Below, piece by piece: positions 25,809 through 34,245 of a DNA stretch of 64,000 nucleotides. A program made the translations under genes and the position numbers. The notes beneath the pieces were generated by a model. The model saw only the letters and a program-made list of their open reading frames with translations. It was not told the DNA's origin and made no database searches. The stretch's first letter is position 1. Each line of letters opens with the position of its first letter. Source of the stretch: Planctomycetota bacterium (GTDB lineage Bacteria > Planctomycetota > UBA1135 > GCA-002748355); the NCBI GenBank assembly GCA_020638795.1, contig JACKHW010000007.1:148842-212841 (forward strand), written 5' to 3'.

Positions 25809-26522
25809 ATGAACGGTAGACCACCCGACACACCGCGGAGCCATGAGCGTGACCTCTCGGCAGCACGCGCCGAGATTCTCGCACGCGCGGCACTTCCGAT
25901 CGCGCCCCCCTCTTCCGGGCTGCGCAGCACGCGAGCACTCGTCGCGACGATCGTCATCTACGCGGGTCTCGTCATCGGTCTGCTCGGCGCACGTAGTGAG
26001 GCGAGCGCGCTGTTCGGAAAGAACCCCGTTCCCGTCTTGCTCCTCGTGCTCTCCGTCGCGGGCCTCTTCGTCCTCGGTCGCGGCGCGATCAGCGAAGCGT
26101 TCGGACGCTGTCCATCGGCCACGTGGCTCGCGATCGGTCTCGCCGTCGCGCTCGTCGCGCTCACGATCAGCGCACTCTGGGTCGGCAACGCTCTCGAGAA
26201 ACCGATCCGCCTCGGCGGCCTGTCGCGCATCGCGTGGCAGTCGCTCATCGTCGCCTTGGTCGCTGCCTACTCCGAAGAGCTGCTCTTCCGCGGCGTCCTC
26301 TGGACCGCGATCGCCCGCCGCAGCACGACCATGCTGCGGCCACTGATCCAAACGTCCGCGATCTTCGCGATCGCCCACGTCATCGGCCCCGCCGGCCTCG
26401 CCGAGCTGCCCCACCGCGCGATCGCCGGAGTGCTCTTCGGCCTGCTGCGCTGGAAGAGCGACAGCCTCTGGCCTGGCATGCACGCGCACTTCTGCGTCAA
26501 CGCGATCGTGATGACGGCGTGA
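25809..26522 (+). CDS. CPBP-family intramembrane metalloprotease
   Basis: A 237-residue integral membrane protein with about six hydrophobic segments. The CPBP (Abi/CAAX-protease-like) motif 1 is EELLFRGVLW (about 154-163), with the paired glutamates and arginine. Motif 2 is in IFAIAHVIG (histidine near 184) and motif 3 lies in SLWPGMHAHFCVNA. These residues form the active site of Rce1-like glutamate proteases. Function in the cell is unknown; relatives act in bacteriocin immunity or in processing membrane peptides. Start at 25809; the N-terminal ~40 residues are polar and may be shorter in reality. Convergent with the elbB gene. Confidence 0.85.
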   Translation: MNGRPPDTPRSHERDLSAARAEILARAALPIAPPSSGLRSTRALVATIVIYAGLVIGLLGARSEASALFGKNPVPVLLLVLSVAGLFVLGRGAISEAFGRCPSATWLAIGLAVALVALTISALWVGNALEKPIRLGGLSRIAWQSLIVALVAAYSEELLFRGVLWTAIARRSTTMLRPLIQTSAIFAIAHVIGPAGLAELPHRAIAGVLFGLLRWKSDSLWPGMHAHFCVNAIVMTA

Positions 26523-26567
26523 CACCGGCGTGCCGTGGGCCTGAAACGACGACGCGCTTCAGGCCGG

Positions 26568-27233
26568 TCAGTCGCACATTGAGAGCAGCGCAGCGACGGC
26601 TGCAGTGATCCCCTTTTCGATCGACGCCGTCCACGTATCGAACATGTAGGCCGGTGCGGTCACGATCTTGAGGTCGCGGTCGATCACGCAGTCGTCGACC
26701 GGACACTTGACGTGTCGCGCGCCGAGCTTCTCGAGTTCTCGAGCCGTCCCCTCGTCGTCCCCGATCGTGAGGCTCGGGTGCTTGCTGCCGAAGAGACGGG
26801 CGAGAAGCGCCGGCGCGATGCAGACGGCCGCGATCGGCTTGCCGGCGTCGTGCACGGCATGCAGGAGCGCGGCGACGCCTTCGTGCACCGAGCAGTCGCT
26901 GCCTTCCGTCGCGAAATTGCAGAGGTTCTTCGCGGCACCGAAGCCCCCGGGAAGGAGGAGCCCGTCGATCTGCGCGACATCGGCCTCGGCGATGTCCCGG
27001 ATGCGACCGCGCGCGATCCGCGCGGCTTCGGTCAGACAGTTGCGCCTCTCTCCGGTCGGCTTCTTCGTGCGATGGTCGACGACGTCGAACTCGATGTCCG
27101 GAGCGAAGCAATGCACCTCCGCTCCGGCACGGTCGAGCGCGAGCAGACCGCACACGGCCTCATGGATCTCCGCGCCGTCGAGGTAGCCGCAGCCCGAAAG
27201 GACCACGCCGATTCGCTTCTTGCGTGTGCTCAT
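26568..27233 (-). CDS. elbB: ElbB-type DJ-1/PfpI-superfamily glyoxalase-like protein
   Basis: This 221-residue protein starts at 27233 (MSTRKKRIGVVLSGCGYLDG). The first block, the GGFGAAKNLCNFATEG segment (about 105-120) and the region IAAVCIAPALLARLFG carry the DJ-1-like fold; the last includes the conserved nucleophile cysteine (VCIAP) of the ElbB/isoprenoid-biosynthesis-protein family. E. coli ElbB has glyoxalase activity in vitro; its in vivo role is unclear. The length fits. The frame is open 15 codons upstream but the preceding residues look non-coding. A single gene on the minus strand between the CPBP protease and a GNAT-like gene. Confidence 0.88.
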   Translation of the reverse strand: MSTRKKRIGVVLSGCGYLDGAEIHEAVCGLLALDRAGAEVHCFAPDIEFDVVDHRTKKPTGERRNCLTEAARIARGRIRDIAEADVAQIDGLLLPGGFGAAKNLCNFATEGSDCSVHEGVAALLHAVHDAGKPIAAVCIAPALLARLFGSKHPSLTIGDDEGTARELEKLGARHVKCPVDDCVIDRDLKIVTAPAYMFDTWTASIEKGITAAVAALLSMCD

Positions 27234-27388
27234 GGACGCCCTTGTAACCGATCGGTTTGCCGCACGCGCGTGGGCCAACGGACGGATCCTGCTGGCCTAG
27301 GATTCGCCGAGGCTTTCGGAAGCTGCCGGGGCGGTGAAGGCGCGTGCTCGGTGCATGTCTGAGTTATTCAACATGCTGATACGGTAAG

Positions 27389-27874
27389 TCACGCGTCTTC
27401 GAGCTCGGTCCACGCACTCCACTCGATACTGCGCCCCGGAAATGCAACGTGCTCGAAGGGCCACTCACGCTCGATCCAGCCCTGCACCGTCGCGTAGAGG
27501 CGCTCTTCGAGACCGCCCTCCAGCTCGCTCGCGCGCGCCCAGAGATAGACCTCGGCGTCGTACCCCTTCTTGTGCGTCGGATCGATGTAGACACAGCCCT
27601 TGACGATGTCTTCGGCGAGCGACACGACCGTGTAGGCGAACGAACGACGTGTCTGGAACTCCTTCTGGTGCCAACCCAAGTCGATCAGGTTCTGCTCGAG
27701 GGTGAGTCCGAGCGGCCACGTACCTCCGGGCCAGACGGTCCTCAGATGATCGACGCTCGTGAGGACCGCGTCGAAGTCCTTGACCACGTCGTGCACGGTG
27801 AGCATGCGCAGGCGAAACTCGGCGGTCTCGAGCGTCGACGGGACTTGGAAGCTGATCGGCACGAAGGGCTGCAT
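27389..27874 (-). CDS. GNAT-like N-acetyltransferase-fold protein
   Basis: A 161-residue protein starting at 27874 (MQPFVPISFQVPSTLET), preceded by a good GGAG ribosome-binding site. It contains a GNAT-like strand-turn pattern: FRLRMLTVHDVVKDFDAV early, and then FAYTVVSLAEDIVKGCVYIDPTHKKGYDAEVYLWAR, the core beta4-like strand and the start of the acceptor side. The usual Q/R-x-x-G-x-A pyrophosphate loop of GNATs is not obvious, so it may be a non-catalytic or divergent relative. Substrate unknown. It is divergent from the BNR-repeat protein gene, 121 bases apart. Confidence 0.65.
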   Translation of the reverse strand: MQPFVPISFQVPSTLETAEFRLRMLTVHDVVKDFDAVLTSVDHLRTVWPGGTWPLGLTLEQNLIDLGWHQKEFQTRRSFAYTVVSLAEDIVKGCVYIDPTHKKGYDAEVYLWARASELEGGLEERLYATVQGWIEREWPFEHVAFPGRSIEWSAWTELEDA

Positions 27875-27995
27875 TCGGGTTCTCCTCACATTGCAACCCT
27901 GCCAAGACCGCGGTCCGCTGTCCACGCAACGGCATCATTCTGCGAGCTAGATGCTCGACCTCGGACCGTGTCGCCAGGTTGCTATGCTGCGCCGC

Positions 27996-30900
27996 ATGAA
28001 GCCTGCGCGCCCGTTCTCCCTGCTCTTCCGACATTGCTTGTGCACGGTGGTCGGTTCTTCGCTCTTGGGGCTCTGCGCCTCCCTTCCAGCACAAGACGAA
28101 GCTCCAATACCGAACGACAAGGACAGCGCGCTGCTCCAGGGACTCCACGCGCGCTCGATCGGCCCGGCAGGCATGAGCGGCCGCGTCACCGCGCTGGCGG
28201 CGCGCGACGACGATCCCGACACGATCTTCGTCGGTGCCGCGAGCGGAGGTCTTTGGCGCACGGAGAACGCCGGCATGACCTGGACGCCCCTGTTCGACGA
28301 GCAAAAGGTCGCGTCGATCGGTGCGATCGCGCTCGACCCGAAGCACCCGCAGCGCATCTGGGTGGGCACGGGAGAAGCGTTCCCCCGCAACAGCGTCGCC
28401 TCGGGCGACGGCCTGTACCGCTCTGACGATGCCGGCACGACGTGGACGCATCTCGGTCTGCGAGAGAGCGAACGGATCGGCAACATCCTCGTGTCCGAGA
28501 CCGACTCGGACACCGCGTGGATCGGTGTCGTCGGCAAGGCGTGGGGCCCCGGCGACGAGCGCGGCGTCTACAAGACGACGGACGGCGGCAAGACGCTGCG
28601 GCGCGTGCTCCACGTCGACGACCGCACCGGCTGCGCCGATCTCGTGCAGCATCCGCAGGACCCCAATACCCTCTTCGCGGCGATGTGGAGCTTCCGCCGC
28701 CGGCCGTACGACTTCGTCTCGGGCGGCAAGGGCTCAGGCCTTTGGCGTAGCCACGACGGCGGCGAGACGTGGACGCGGCTCGAGGCAAAGGACGGTCTCC
28801 CCAAGGGCGAACTCGGCCGCATCGGGATCGCGATCGCGCGCTCGAATCCGGACGTCGTCTACGCGCTCGTCGAGGCAAAGAAGAGCGCGCTCCTACGCAG
28901 CGACGACGGTGGACGATCGTTCCGCACGGTTCACGATGGCGAGGACGCGTCGCCGCGACCGTTCTACTATTCGCGCGTCCTCGTCGACCCGAAGAACGCG
29001 GATCGCGTCTACCGGCTCGGTTCGACGACGTCGGTGTCGAACGACGGTGGCAAGACGTTCCAGACACTCGCCGCGTGGTCGCTCGTGCACCCCGACCACC
29101 ACGCGATGTGGATCGCGCCACACGACCCCGAGTTCTTGATCGACGGCAACGACGGCGGTGTCGCGATCAGTCGCGACCACGGCAAGACATGGCGCTTCGT
29201 GCGCAATCTGCCGCTCGCGCAGTACTACCACATCGCGGTCGACGACGATCAACCGTACCACGTCTACGGCGGCATGCAGGACAACGGTTCTTGGCGCGGG
29301 CCGACGCGCGTGTTCGAGAACGGCGGCATTCGCAACCACCACTGGCAGGAGCTCTTCTTCGGCGATGGGTTCGCGACGATCCCGGACCCGCAGGACAGCC
29401 GCATCGGTTACGCGATGAGTCAGGGCGGCGCGCTCGGGCGCTGGAATCGAATCACGGGAGAGCGCAAGACGATCCGCCCCTTCGCGCCGACCGAGACCGT
29501 CCCCACGGCAGATGGCACGGACACCGAGACGCGCAACGTCAAGCTGCGCTTCAATTGGAACGCCGCGATCGCGCTCGACCCGTTCGATCCGGCGGGCGTG
29601 TACTACGGCAGTCAGTTCGTGCACTATTCCGGCGACCGCGGCGATTCGTGGAAGGTCCTGAGTCCCGACCTCACCTCCGACACCAAGGCTTGGCAGAAAC
29701 AGTACGAGAGCGGCGGACTCACGTACGACGTCACCGGCGCGGAGAACTACTGCACGCTCATGACGATCGCGCCGTCGCCGGTGCAGCAAGGCGTCGTGTG
29801 GTCCGGCAGCGACGACGGCAGGGTTCACGTCACGACCAATGGCGGCGCGACGTGGACGCGCGTCGACGAAGCGATCGACGGGCTCGAGCCGTTCTCGTGG
29901 TGCACGCACATCGAAGCGAGCAAGTTCGACGCGACGACCGCATGGGCCGTCTTCGACGATCATCGTCGCTCGAACACGAAAGCCTACGTCTTCGAGACGA
30001 AGGACTTCGGCAAGTCGTGGCGCAGCATCGTGCCGGCGGACTTCGATGGTCCGTGTCTCACGATCGAGCAGGATCCTGTCGATGCGTCGCTGCTCTTCGT
30101 CGGCACCGAACACGGTCTGTGGATCTCGCGTAACGGCGGCGGGAAGTGGACGCGCTTCGAGAAGAAGGGCCTGCCGACCGTCGCCGTCCCCTCGCTCGTC
30201 GTGCACCCGACGCACCACGATCTCGTGATCGGGACGCACGGGCGCGCGGCCTACGTGATCGACGACATTCGCCCACTGCGGAACGCGGACGCGTGGACTT
30301 CGGGTGAAGTCGCACTGCTGACGCCACAACCGGCGATTCCGTGGGAGATCTCGCAGACGGGCGAGAGTCGCTTTCCTGGGAGCGAGGAGTTCCGTGGTGA
30401 GAACCGCGCATACGGCGCGATCCTCGCGCTCTGGATCGGGCCGAAGGCGGCGGAACAACTCGACGAGAAGAAGGTGGCGGCGAACGGCGCACCGAATCGC
30501 GACAACGACGATCCAGCGTCAGGCGACGCCCAGGGAGCCGCCGAGTCGGGCGGCTCTGAAGCCGATCGTGGTGACGCCGCGAACCAGCAAGGCGAAACGA
30601 AGCAAACGCCTTCCGAAGACGAGGCCGCGAACCGTGCCCCGTTCGCACTCGAACCCGGCGAAGTCGAGCTCGTGATCGAACGCGCGGTCGAACCCGACCT
30701 CGGGCGCCGCGTGCGCGTCCTCCGCACGAAGGTCAAGCCGGGTCACAACCGAATCGTCTGGGACTTGCGCGAGGATCCTGCACGACCTGGCAAGAACGCG
30801 AAGCCCGGCAGCGGCGGCGGCATGCTCGTGCTGCCAGGTCGCTACCGCGTGCATACGCGCATCGGCGAGTTCGAATGCGAGACGCACGTCGACGTGCTAC

Positions 30901-31463
30901 CCGATCCGCGCCTTTCGATCTCCGAGTCGGACCGTCGCGCCAAGTACGACGCGATCCGCAACGCCGAAGGACTCGCGTCCGCGATGCGCACCGTCTTCGA
31001 GCGCATCGACAGCATTCGCGCCGACACGAAGGCGATGTCCGCACGCCTCGACGAGCTCCGACAACTCCGCGCACACGAGACACGCCTTGCGGACAACGAA
31101 GAAGTCGCCCGTACGCTACCGTCGGACGAAAGCCTGGCGGAAGCGCAGGGGCGCTGCAAAGCGTTCGACAAGAAGCTGAAGGCGATCGAAGAACGCTTCC
31201 GCGTCCCCCGTGGCTCGGTGCAAGGCATCGCCGACCGCGACACGCTCGCGTCCCGCGTGTTCGAGGCCATCTCGCGTTTGCAATCGTCACGGGACGCGCC
31301 ATCGCCGCAGCAACTCGATGCGGTCGACCGTGTGACGGCCGAACTCCGCCCGGCGCTCGAAGCTTGGAATCGCTTCGAGCAAGACGAGGTCAAGGCGCTT
31401 CGCGACCAGGTGCAGCCGCTCCTGCAGTGGTTGACTCCGAGACCGCCGATCCGGATTCGGTGA
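27996..31463 (+). CDS. Exported BNR/sortilin-like repeat protein (WD40/YVTN/BNR-like)
   Basis: A 1155-residue protein starting at 27996 (MKPARPFSLLFRHC). A signal peptide is followed by the VPS10/sortilin-like ten-bladed propeller made of BNR repeats with Asp-box turns S-x-D-x-G-x-T-W: TWTPLFDEQK, YRSDDAGTTWTHLGL, WRSHDGGETWTRLE, LRSDDGGRSF, ISRDHGKTWRFVRNL. After about residue 760, an acidic low-complexity segment (GEVALL... SGGSEADRGDAANQQGE) leads to a C-terminal coiled-coil-like region rich in R, E and L. Related proteins are annotated as glycosyl hydrolases but no catalytic residues are evident. Probably a surface or periplasmic binding protein. Confidence 0.8.
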   Translation: MKPARPFSLLFRHCLCTVVGSSLLGLCASLPAQDEAPIPNDKDSALLQGLHARSIGPAGMSGRVTALAARDDDPDTIFVGAASGGLWRTENAGMTWTPLFDEQKVASIGAIALDPKHPQRIWVGTGEAFPRNSVASGDGLYRSDDAGTTWTHLGLRESERIGNILVSETDSDTAWIGVVGKAWGPGDERGVYKTTDGGKTLRRVLHVDDRTGCADLVQHPQDPNTLFAAMWSFRRRPYDFVSGGKGSGLWRSHDGGETWTRLEAKDGLPKGELGRIGIAIARSNPDVVYALVEAKKSALLRSDDGGRSFRTVHDGEDASPRPFYYSRVLVDPKNADRVYRLGSTTSVSNDGGKTFQTLAAWSLVHPDHHAMWIAPHDPEFLIDGNDGGVAISRDHGKTWRFVRNLPLAQYYHIAVDDDQPYHVYGGMQDNGSWRGPTRVFENGGIRNHHWQELFFGDGFATIPDPQDSRIGYAMSQGGALGRWNRITGERKTIRPFAPTETVPTADGTDTETRNVKLRFNWNAAIALDPFDPAGVYYGSQFVHYSGDRGDSWKVLSPDLTSDTKAWQKQYESGGLTYDVTGAENYCTLMTIAPSPVQQGVVWSGSDDGRVHVTTNGGATWTRVDEAIDGLEPFSWCTHIEASKFDATTAWAVFDDHRRSNTKAYVFETKDFGKSWRSIVPADFDGPCLTIEQDPVDASLLFVGTEHGLWISRNGGGKWTRFEKKGLPTVAVPSLVVHPTHHDLVIGTHGRAAYVIDDIRPLRNADAWTSGEVALLTPQPAIPWEISQTGESRFPGSEEFRGENRAYGAILALWIGPKAAEQLDEKKVAANGAPNRDNDDPASGDAQGAAESGGSEADRGDAANQQGETKQTPSEDEAANRAPFALEPGEVELVIERAVEPDLGRRVRVLRTKVKPGHNRIVWDLREDPARPGKNAKPGSGGGMLVLPGRYRVHTRIGEFECETHVDVLPDPRLSISESDRRAKYDAIRNAEGLASAMRTVFERIDSIRADTKAMSARLDELRQLRAHETRLADNEEVARTLPSDESLAEAQGRCKAFDKKLKAIEERFRVPRGSVQGIADRDTLASRVFEAISRLQSSRDAPSPQQLDAVDRVTAELRPALEAWNRFEQDEVKALRDQVQPLLQWLTPRPPIRIR

Positions 31464-31526
31464 GTTCGAAGACTCCGACCAGCACCGATCCTTGATCGCC
31501 GCGAAGCGCCCCCGCAAAGTCGAGTC

Positions 31527-32000
31527 ATGCAAAACCCTGCTTCTCCGCTGCGCTTCGCGACCTTGTGCATGCGCTTCGCGACCCTGTGCATGCGCTTCGC
31601 GCCGGTGTGCATCGCTGCGCTCCTCCTGAGTTCTTGCATCCTCTACCGCAACGACAAGAACGAGCCGCTCGATGCGCCGTCGATTGCACGCCTCGTGCCC
31701 GGCACGACGACCGCACAGCAGGCGCTCGACCTCCTCGGCGCCCCCAACGACGTCATCCAACTCGGCAACCGCAGCGCGTGGTACTACGAGTACGCGCAGA
31801 GCAAGACCGCGGGCTTCTGGGCACTGCTCGTCGTGCTGTCGGGAACGGACACGCGCACCGATCGCTTGTGGCTCTTCTTCGACGAGAACGGCATCCTGCG
31901 TCACAGTGGTTCGACGTTGGCTGCGAATCGCGCGGGTTACTCGCTCCCGTGGTCGGACCCGCATGGCAACGTGCCGAAGGCCGCCTCGGAGCAACGATGA
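31527..32000 (+). CDS. SmpA/OmlA-like lipoprotein with repeat-built signal peptide
   Basis: This 157-residue protein begins with three copies of a 7-residue unit (RFATLCM, RFATLCM, RFAPVCI), each encoded by a 21-bp tandem repeat (31550-31612), followed by AALLLSSC, a good lipobox, so the mature lipoprotein starts near residue 37. The mature part has VPGTTTAQQALDLLGAPN (about 56-73), the SmpA/OmlA fold signature found in BamE-like proteins, and ends in a short beta-rich tail. It overlaps the next lipoprotein gene as ATGA. Starts at codons 15 or 22 are also possible because of the repeats. Function in envelope assembly is plausible but unproven. Confidence 0.72.
   Translation: MQNPASPLRFATLCMRFATLCMRFAPVCIAALLLSSCILYRNDKNEPLDAPSIARLVPGTTTAQQALDLLGAPNDVIQLGNRSAWYYEYAQSKTAGFWALLVVLSGTDTRTDRLWLFFDENGILRHSGSTLAANRAGYSLPWSDPHGNVPKAASEQR
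31550..31612 (+). repeat. Three tandem 21-bp units in a signal-peptide coding region
   Basis: The units start at 31550, 31571 and 31592 and share GCGCTTCGCGACC.TGTGCAT, the third being more diverged. They encode repeated RFATLCM. Because the length is a multiple of three, the frame is kept. Each unit contains its own in-frame ATG, so copy number may change the translation start. Confidence 0.8.
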
Positions 32001-32464
32001 CGTTTGCATCGAACCGCGCTAGCGCGGTCGTACTCGGCACGCTGCTGCTCCCGCTCACGAGCTGCCTCTCGGTGAGCTGGCAAGTCGCGTGGAACGAAGA
32101 GCCGATCGCCGAGTCCGCGACCGTGGACCTCGCGAAGACACGCGCCACGATCGACGACGTGTTCGAACGCATCGGCGCTCCCAACATCGTGCGACGCGCG
32201 ACCGAAGGCGGCGCGTGGCTCTACTGGATCTCGGCGCGCAACGGCGACTTCGGTCTCGACTTCTCGATTCCTATTCGCTTCGCGAGCGTATCGCTCAGTT
32301 GGCAGGACGACGCGGAACGCTACGACGCGGTCGCCGTGAGACTCGATCGCGATTTCCGCGTACTCGAAGTCCGACGTGGCGCGCTCAACAACTTGCTCAA
32401 GGGCGCTATCGACCCGACTCGCCGACGTCGCAGTCGTGCGTTTTCCCTCGACCCCACATCGTGA
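31997..32464 (+). CDS. SmpA/OmlA-like lipoprotein, second copy
   Basis: A 155-residue lipoprotein starting at 31997, ATGA-overlapping with the upstream lipoprotein. Its signal ends in LLLPLTSC, a lipobox, with the lipidated cysteine near residue 23. The mature part has DDVFERIGAPNIVRRATEGG, similar in layout to the neighbour's LLGAPNDVIQL, so the two are probably paralogues of one SmpA-like fold. The C-terminus is arginine-rich. It is followed one base later by the dipeptidase gene, so the three genes form one operon. Function unknown. Confidence 0.7.
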   Translation: MTFASNRASAVVLGTLLLPLTSCLSVSWQVAWNEEPIAESATVDLAKTRATIDDVFERIGAPNIVRRATEGGAWLYWISARNGDFGLDFSIPIRFASVSLSWQDDAERYDAVAVRLDRDFRVLEVRRGALNNLLKGAIDPTRRRRSRAFSLDPTS

Positions 32465-32465
32465 C

Positions 32466-33704
32466 ATGAACAGCACTCGTGCAACCAAACCTCACGTGAT
32501 CGTCGCGGCACTCGCCTTCTTCGCGAGCTGCCAGGGCACCATCACCATGCGCACGATCTCGACCCCGATCGAGAACCAGGACGCCCGCATCGCGCGCATC
32601 CTGCGCCAAGTGCCCCTGACCGACGGGCACAACGACCTACCGTGGGAATCGCGACAGAAGTCGAAGCTCGCGTTCGACGAGTTCGACTTGACGCAGTGGA
32701 ACAAGACGAGACACACGGACATCCCGCGCTTGCGTGCCGGCGGTGTCGGTGCGCAGTTCTGGTCGGTCTACGTCCCGGTCACGTTCGGAAAGGACGAAGC
32801 GGTCACCGCCACCCTCGAGCAGATCGACTTCGTGCGCCGCATGCTCGCGCGCTACCCCGACGTCTTCGAGTTCGCTCGCGGACCCGAGGATGCGGTGCGC
32901 ATCCATCGCGCGGGCAAGATCGCATCGATGGTCGGCGTCGAGGGAGGCCACCAGACCGGCGGCTCGCTCGGCGTGCTGCGCCAGCTCTACGCGCTCGGCG
33001 CGCACTACATGACGCTCGCGCACGCGACCAACTCGCCGTTCGCGGACTCTGCGACCGACCAACCCGAGTACGGAGGCCTGAGCGAAGCGGGGCGCAAGGC
33101 GATCGCCGAAATGAACCGACTCGGCATGCTCGTCGATCTATCGCACGTGACGCCCGAGGCCATGCATCAAGGACTCGATGCGTCGAAGGCGCCGGTCATC
33201 TTCTCGCACAGCTCCGCGCGTGCGCTGACCGACCACCCGCGGAACGTGCCCGACGACGTGCTCCGTCGCTTGCCGAAGGAAGGCGGTGTCGTGATGGTCA
33301 CCTTCGTCCCGTCGTACGTTTCCCGGAATGCTGGCGACTGGGGACTTCGCAATCTCGCCGAACAGCAACGCCTCCGCGAGCAGTACGGCTCCAAGAACGA
33401 TCCGCGCATCGAGAACGCGCTGCGCGTCTGGGGCATCAAGAACCCGAGACCTCGAGCGAAGCTGAGCGACGTCGCGGATCACATCGAGCACATCGCCAAC
33501 GTCGCGGGCCACGACCACGTCGGCCTCGGCGGGGACTTCGATGGCATCTCGGACGTCGTCGAAGGTCTCGAGGACGTGTCGACGTATCCGGCGCTCCTCG
33601 CCGAACTCGCACGTCGCGGTTGGTCGGACGAGAACCTCCGCAAGCTTTGCGGTGAGAACCTCCTCGCGGTTTGGCGCGACGCCGAACGTGTCGCGGGTCG
33701 ATGA
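32466..33704 (+). CDS. Membrane dipeptidase, peptidase family M19
   Basis: This 412-residue protein starts at 32466 (MNSTRATKPHVIVAALAFF) with a signal/lipoprotein-like N-terminus (ALAFFASC). The zinc-binding signatures of renal-dipeptidase-type M19 enzymes are present: TDGHNDLPW (about 53-61), IASMVGVEGGHQTGG, then LVDLSHVTPEAMHQGL and VIFSHSSARAL, and near the C-terminus HVGLGGDFDGI. These supply the His/Asp/Glu ligands of a binuclear zinc site. It hydrolyses dipeptides, in bacteria often L,D- or D-containing peptides from the cell wall. It stands one base after a lipoprotein gene and 28 bases before the acylphosphatase gene. Confidence 0.92.
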   Translation: MNSTRATKPHVIVAALAFFASCQGTITMRTISTPIENQDARIARILRQVPLTDGHNDLPWESRQKSKLAFDEFDLTQWNKTRHTDIPRLRAGGVGAQFWSVYVPVTFGKDEAVTATLEQIDFVRRMLARYPDVFEFARGPEDAVRIHRAGKIASMVGVEGGHQTGGSLGVLRQLYALGAHYMTLAHATNSPFADSATDQPEYGGLSEAGRKAIAEMNRLGMLVDLSHVTPEAMHQGLDASKAPVIFSHSSARALTDHPRNVPDDVLRRLPKEGGVVMVTFVPSYVSRNAGDWGLRNLAEQQRLREQYGSKNDPRIENALRVWGIKNPRPRAKLSDVADHIEHIANVAGHDHVGLGGDFDGISDVVEGLEDVSTYPALLAELARRGWSDENLRKLCGENLLAVWRDAERVAGR

Positions 33705-33732
33705 CGTTCGCACGACGCAGGACCGGTCACCG

Positions 33733-34017
33733 ATGACTCCGGAGGCCATTGTCGAGATCGTCACGCACTATCACGGACACGTGCAGGGCGTAGGGTTTCG
33801 CTATCGAACGGCGCGCTTGTTGACGGGCTTGCCGCTGCACGGCTACGTGAAGAACCTCGACGACGGAAGCGTCGAGCTGAGGCTCCGTGGACGGGCATCC
33901 GACGTGGACACCGCGCTCTCGAGAATCGCCGAGGCGCTGGCAGCACACATCCGGCGGATCCAAAGTACTCGAGTGCAGCTGTCCTCGGAGCTCGGCGCGT
34001 TTCACATCGCGCGCTGA
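33733..34017 (+). CDS. acyP: Acylphosphatase
   Basis: A 94-residue protein starting at 33733 (MTPEAIVEIVTHYHGHVQGV). It has both acylphosphatase signatures: GHVQGVGFRYRT with the phosphate-binding arginine, and HGYVKNLDDGSVELRL with the catalytic asparagine. The enzyme hydrolyses acyl-phosphates such as carbamoyl-phosphate and 1,3-bisphosphoglycerate in the cytoplasm. The size fits the family. It follows the dipeptidase gene closely and is probably the last gene of that operon; a strong hairpin lies 30 bases after its stop. Confidence 0.95.
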   Translation: MTPEAIVEIVTHYHGHVQGVGFRYRTARLLTGLPLHGYVKNLDDGSVELRLRGRASDVDTALSRIAEALAAHIRRIQSTRVQLSSELGAFHIAR

Positions 34018-34047
34018 CGGCGAAGCGCCGCTGCCGCGCCGACTTCG

Positions 34048-34082
34048 GGCCATGGTAGTGCGCAACGCGGACTACCATGGCC
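34048..34082. terminator. Perfect 12-bp inverted repeat after acylphosphatase
   Basis: GGCCATGGTAGT (34048-34059) and its exact complement (34071-34082) enclose an 11-base loop. It lies between the acylphosphatase stop and the next start. There is no T-tract, so intrinsic termination is not certain; it may also be a binding site for a dimeric regulator of the CARDB gene. Confidence 0.5.
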
Positions 34083-34245
34083 GCGGCACGGGCCGGTGAG
34101 CGAAGCATCCACGCGACCCAATCGGCGACGGATCAGCGTGCCGGACTCGAGTATGCGCTCTAGAGTGTCCCCAGCTATCATGCCCCAAACCCCTGCGGAC
34201 TCTCCCCGAGGCCCCCGGGATCCCTCTCACGAGACTCTCTTCCTG

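Noticed and set aside
22310..25957. A 1215-codon minus-strand open frame opposite the carboxypeptidase-regulatory-like gene
   Set aside because: It is antisense to a gene with clear domains; composition is Arg/Val/Asp-rich and shows no family, an artefact of GC-rich third positions and repeats.
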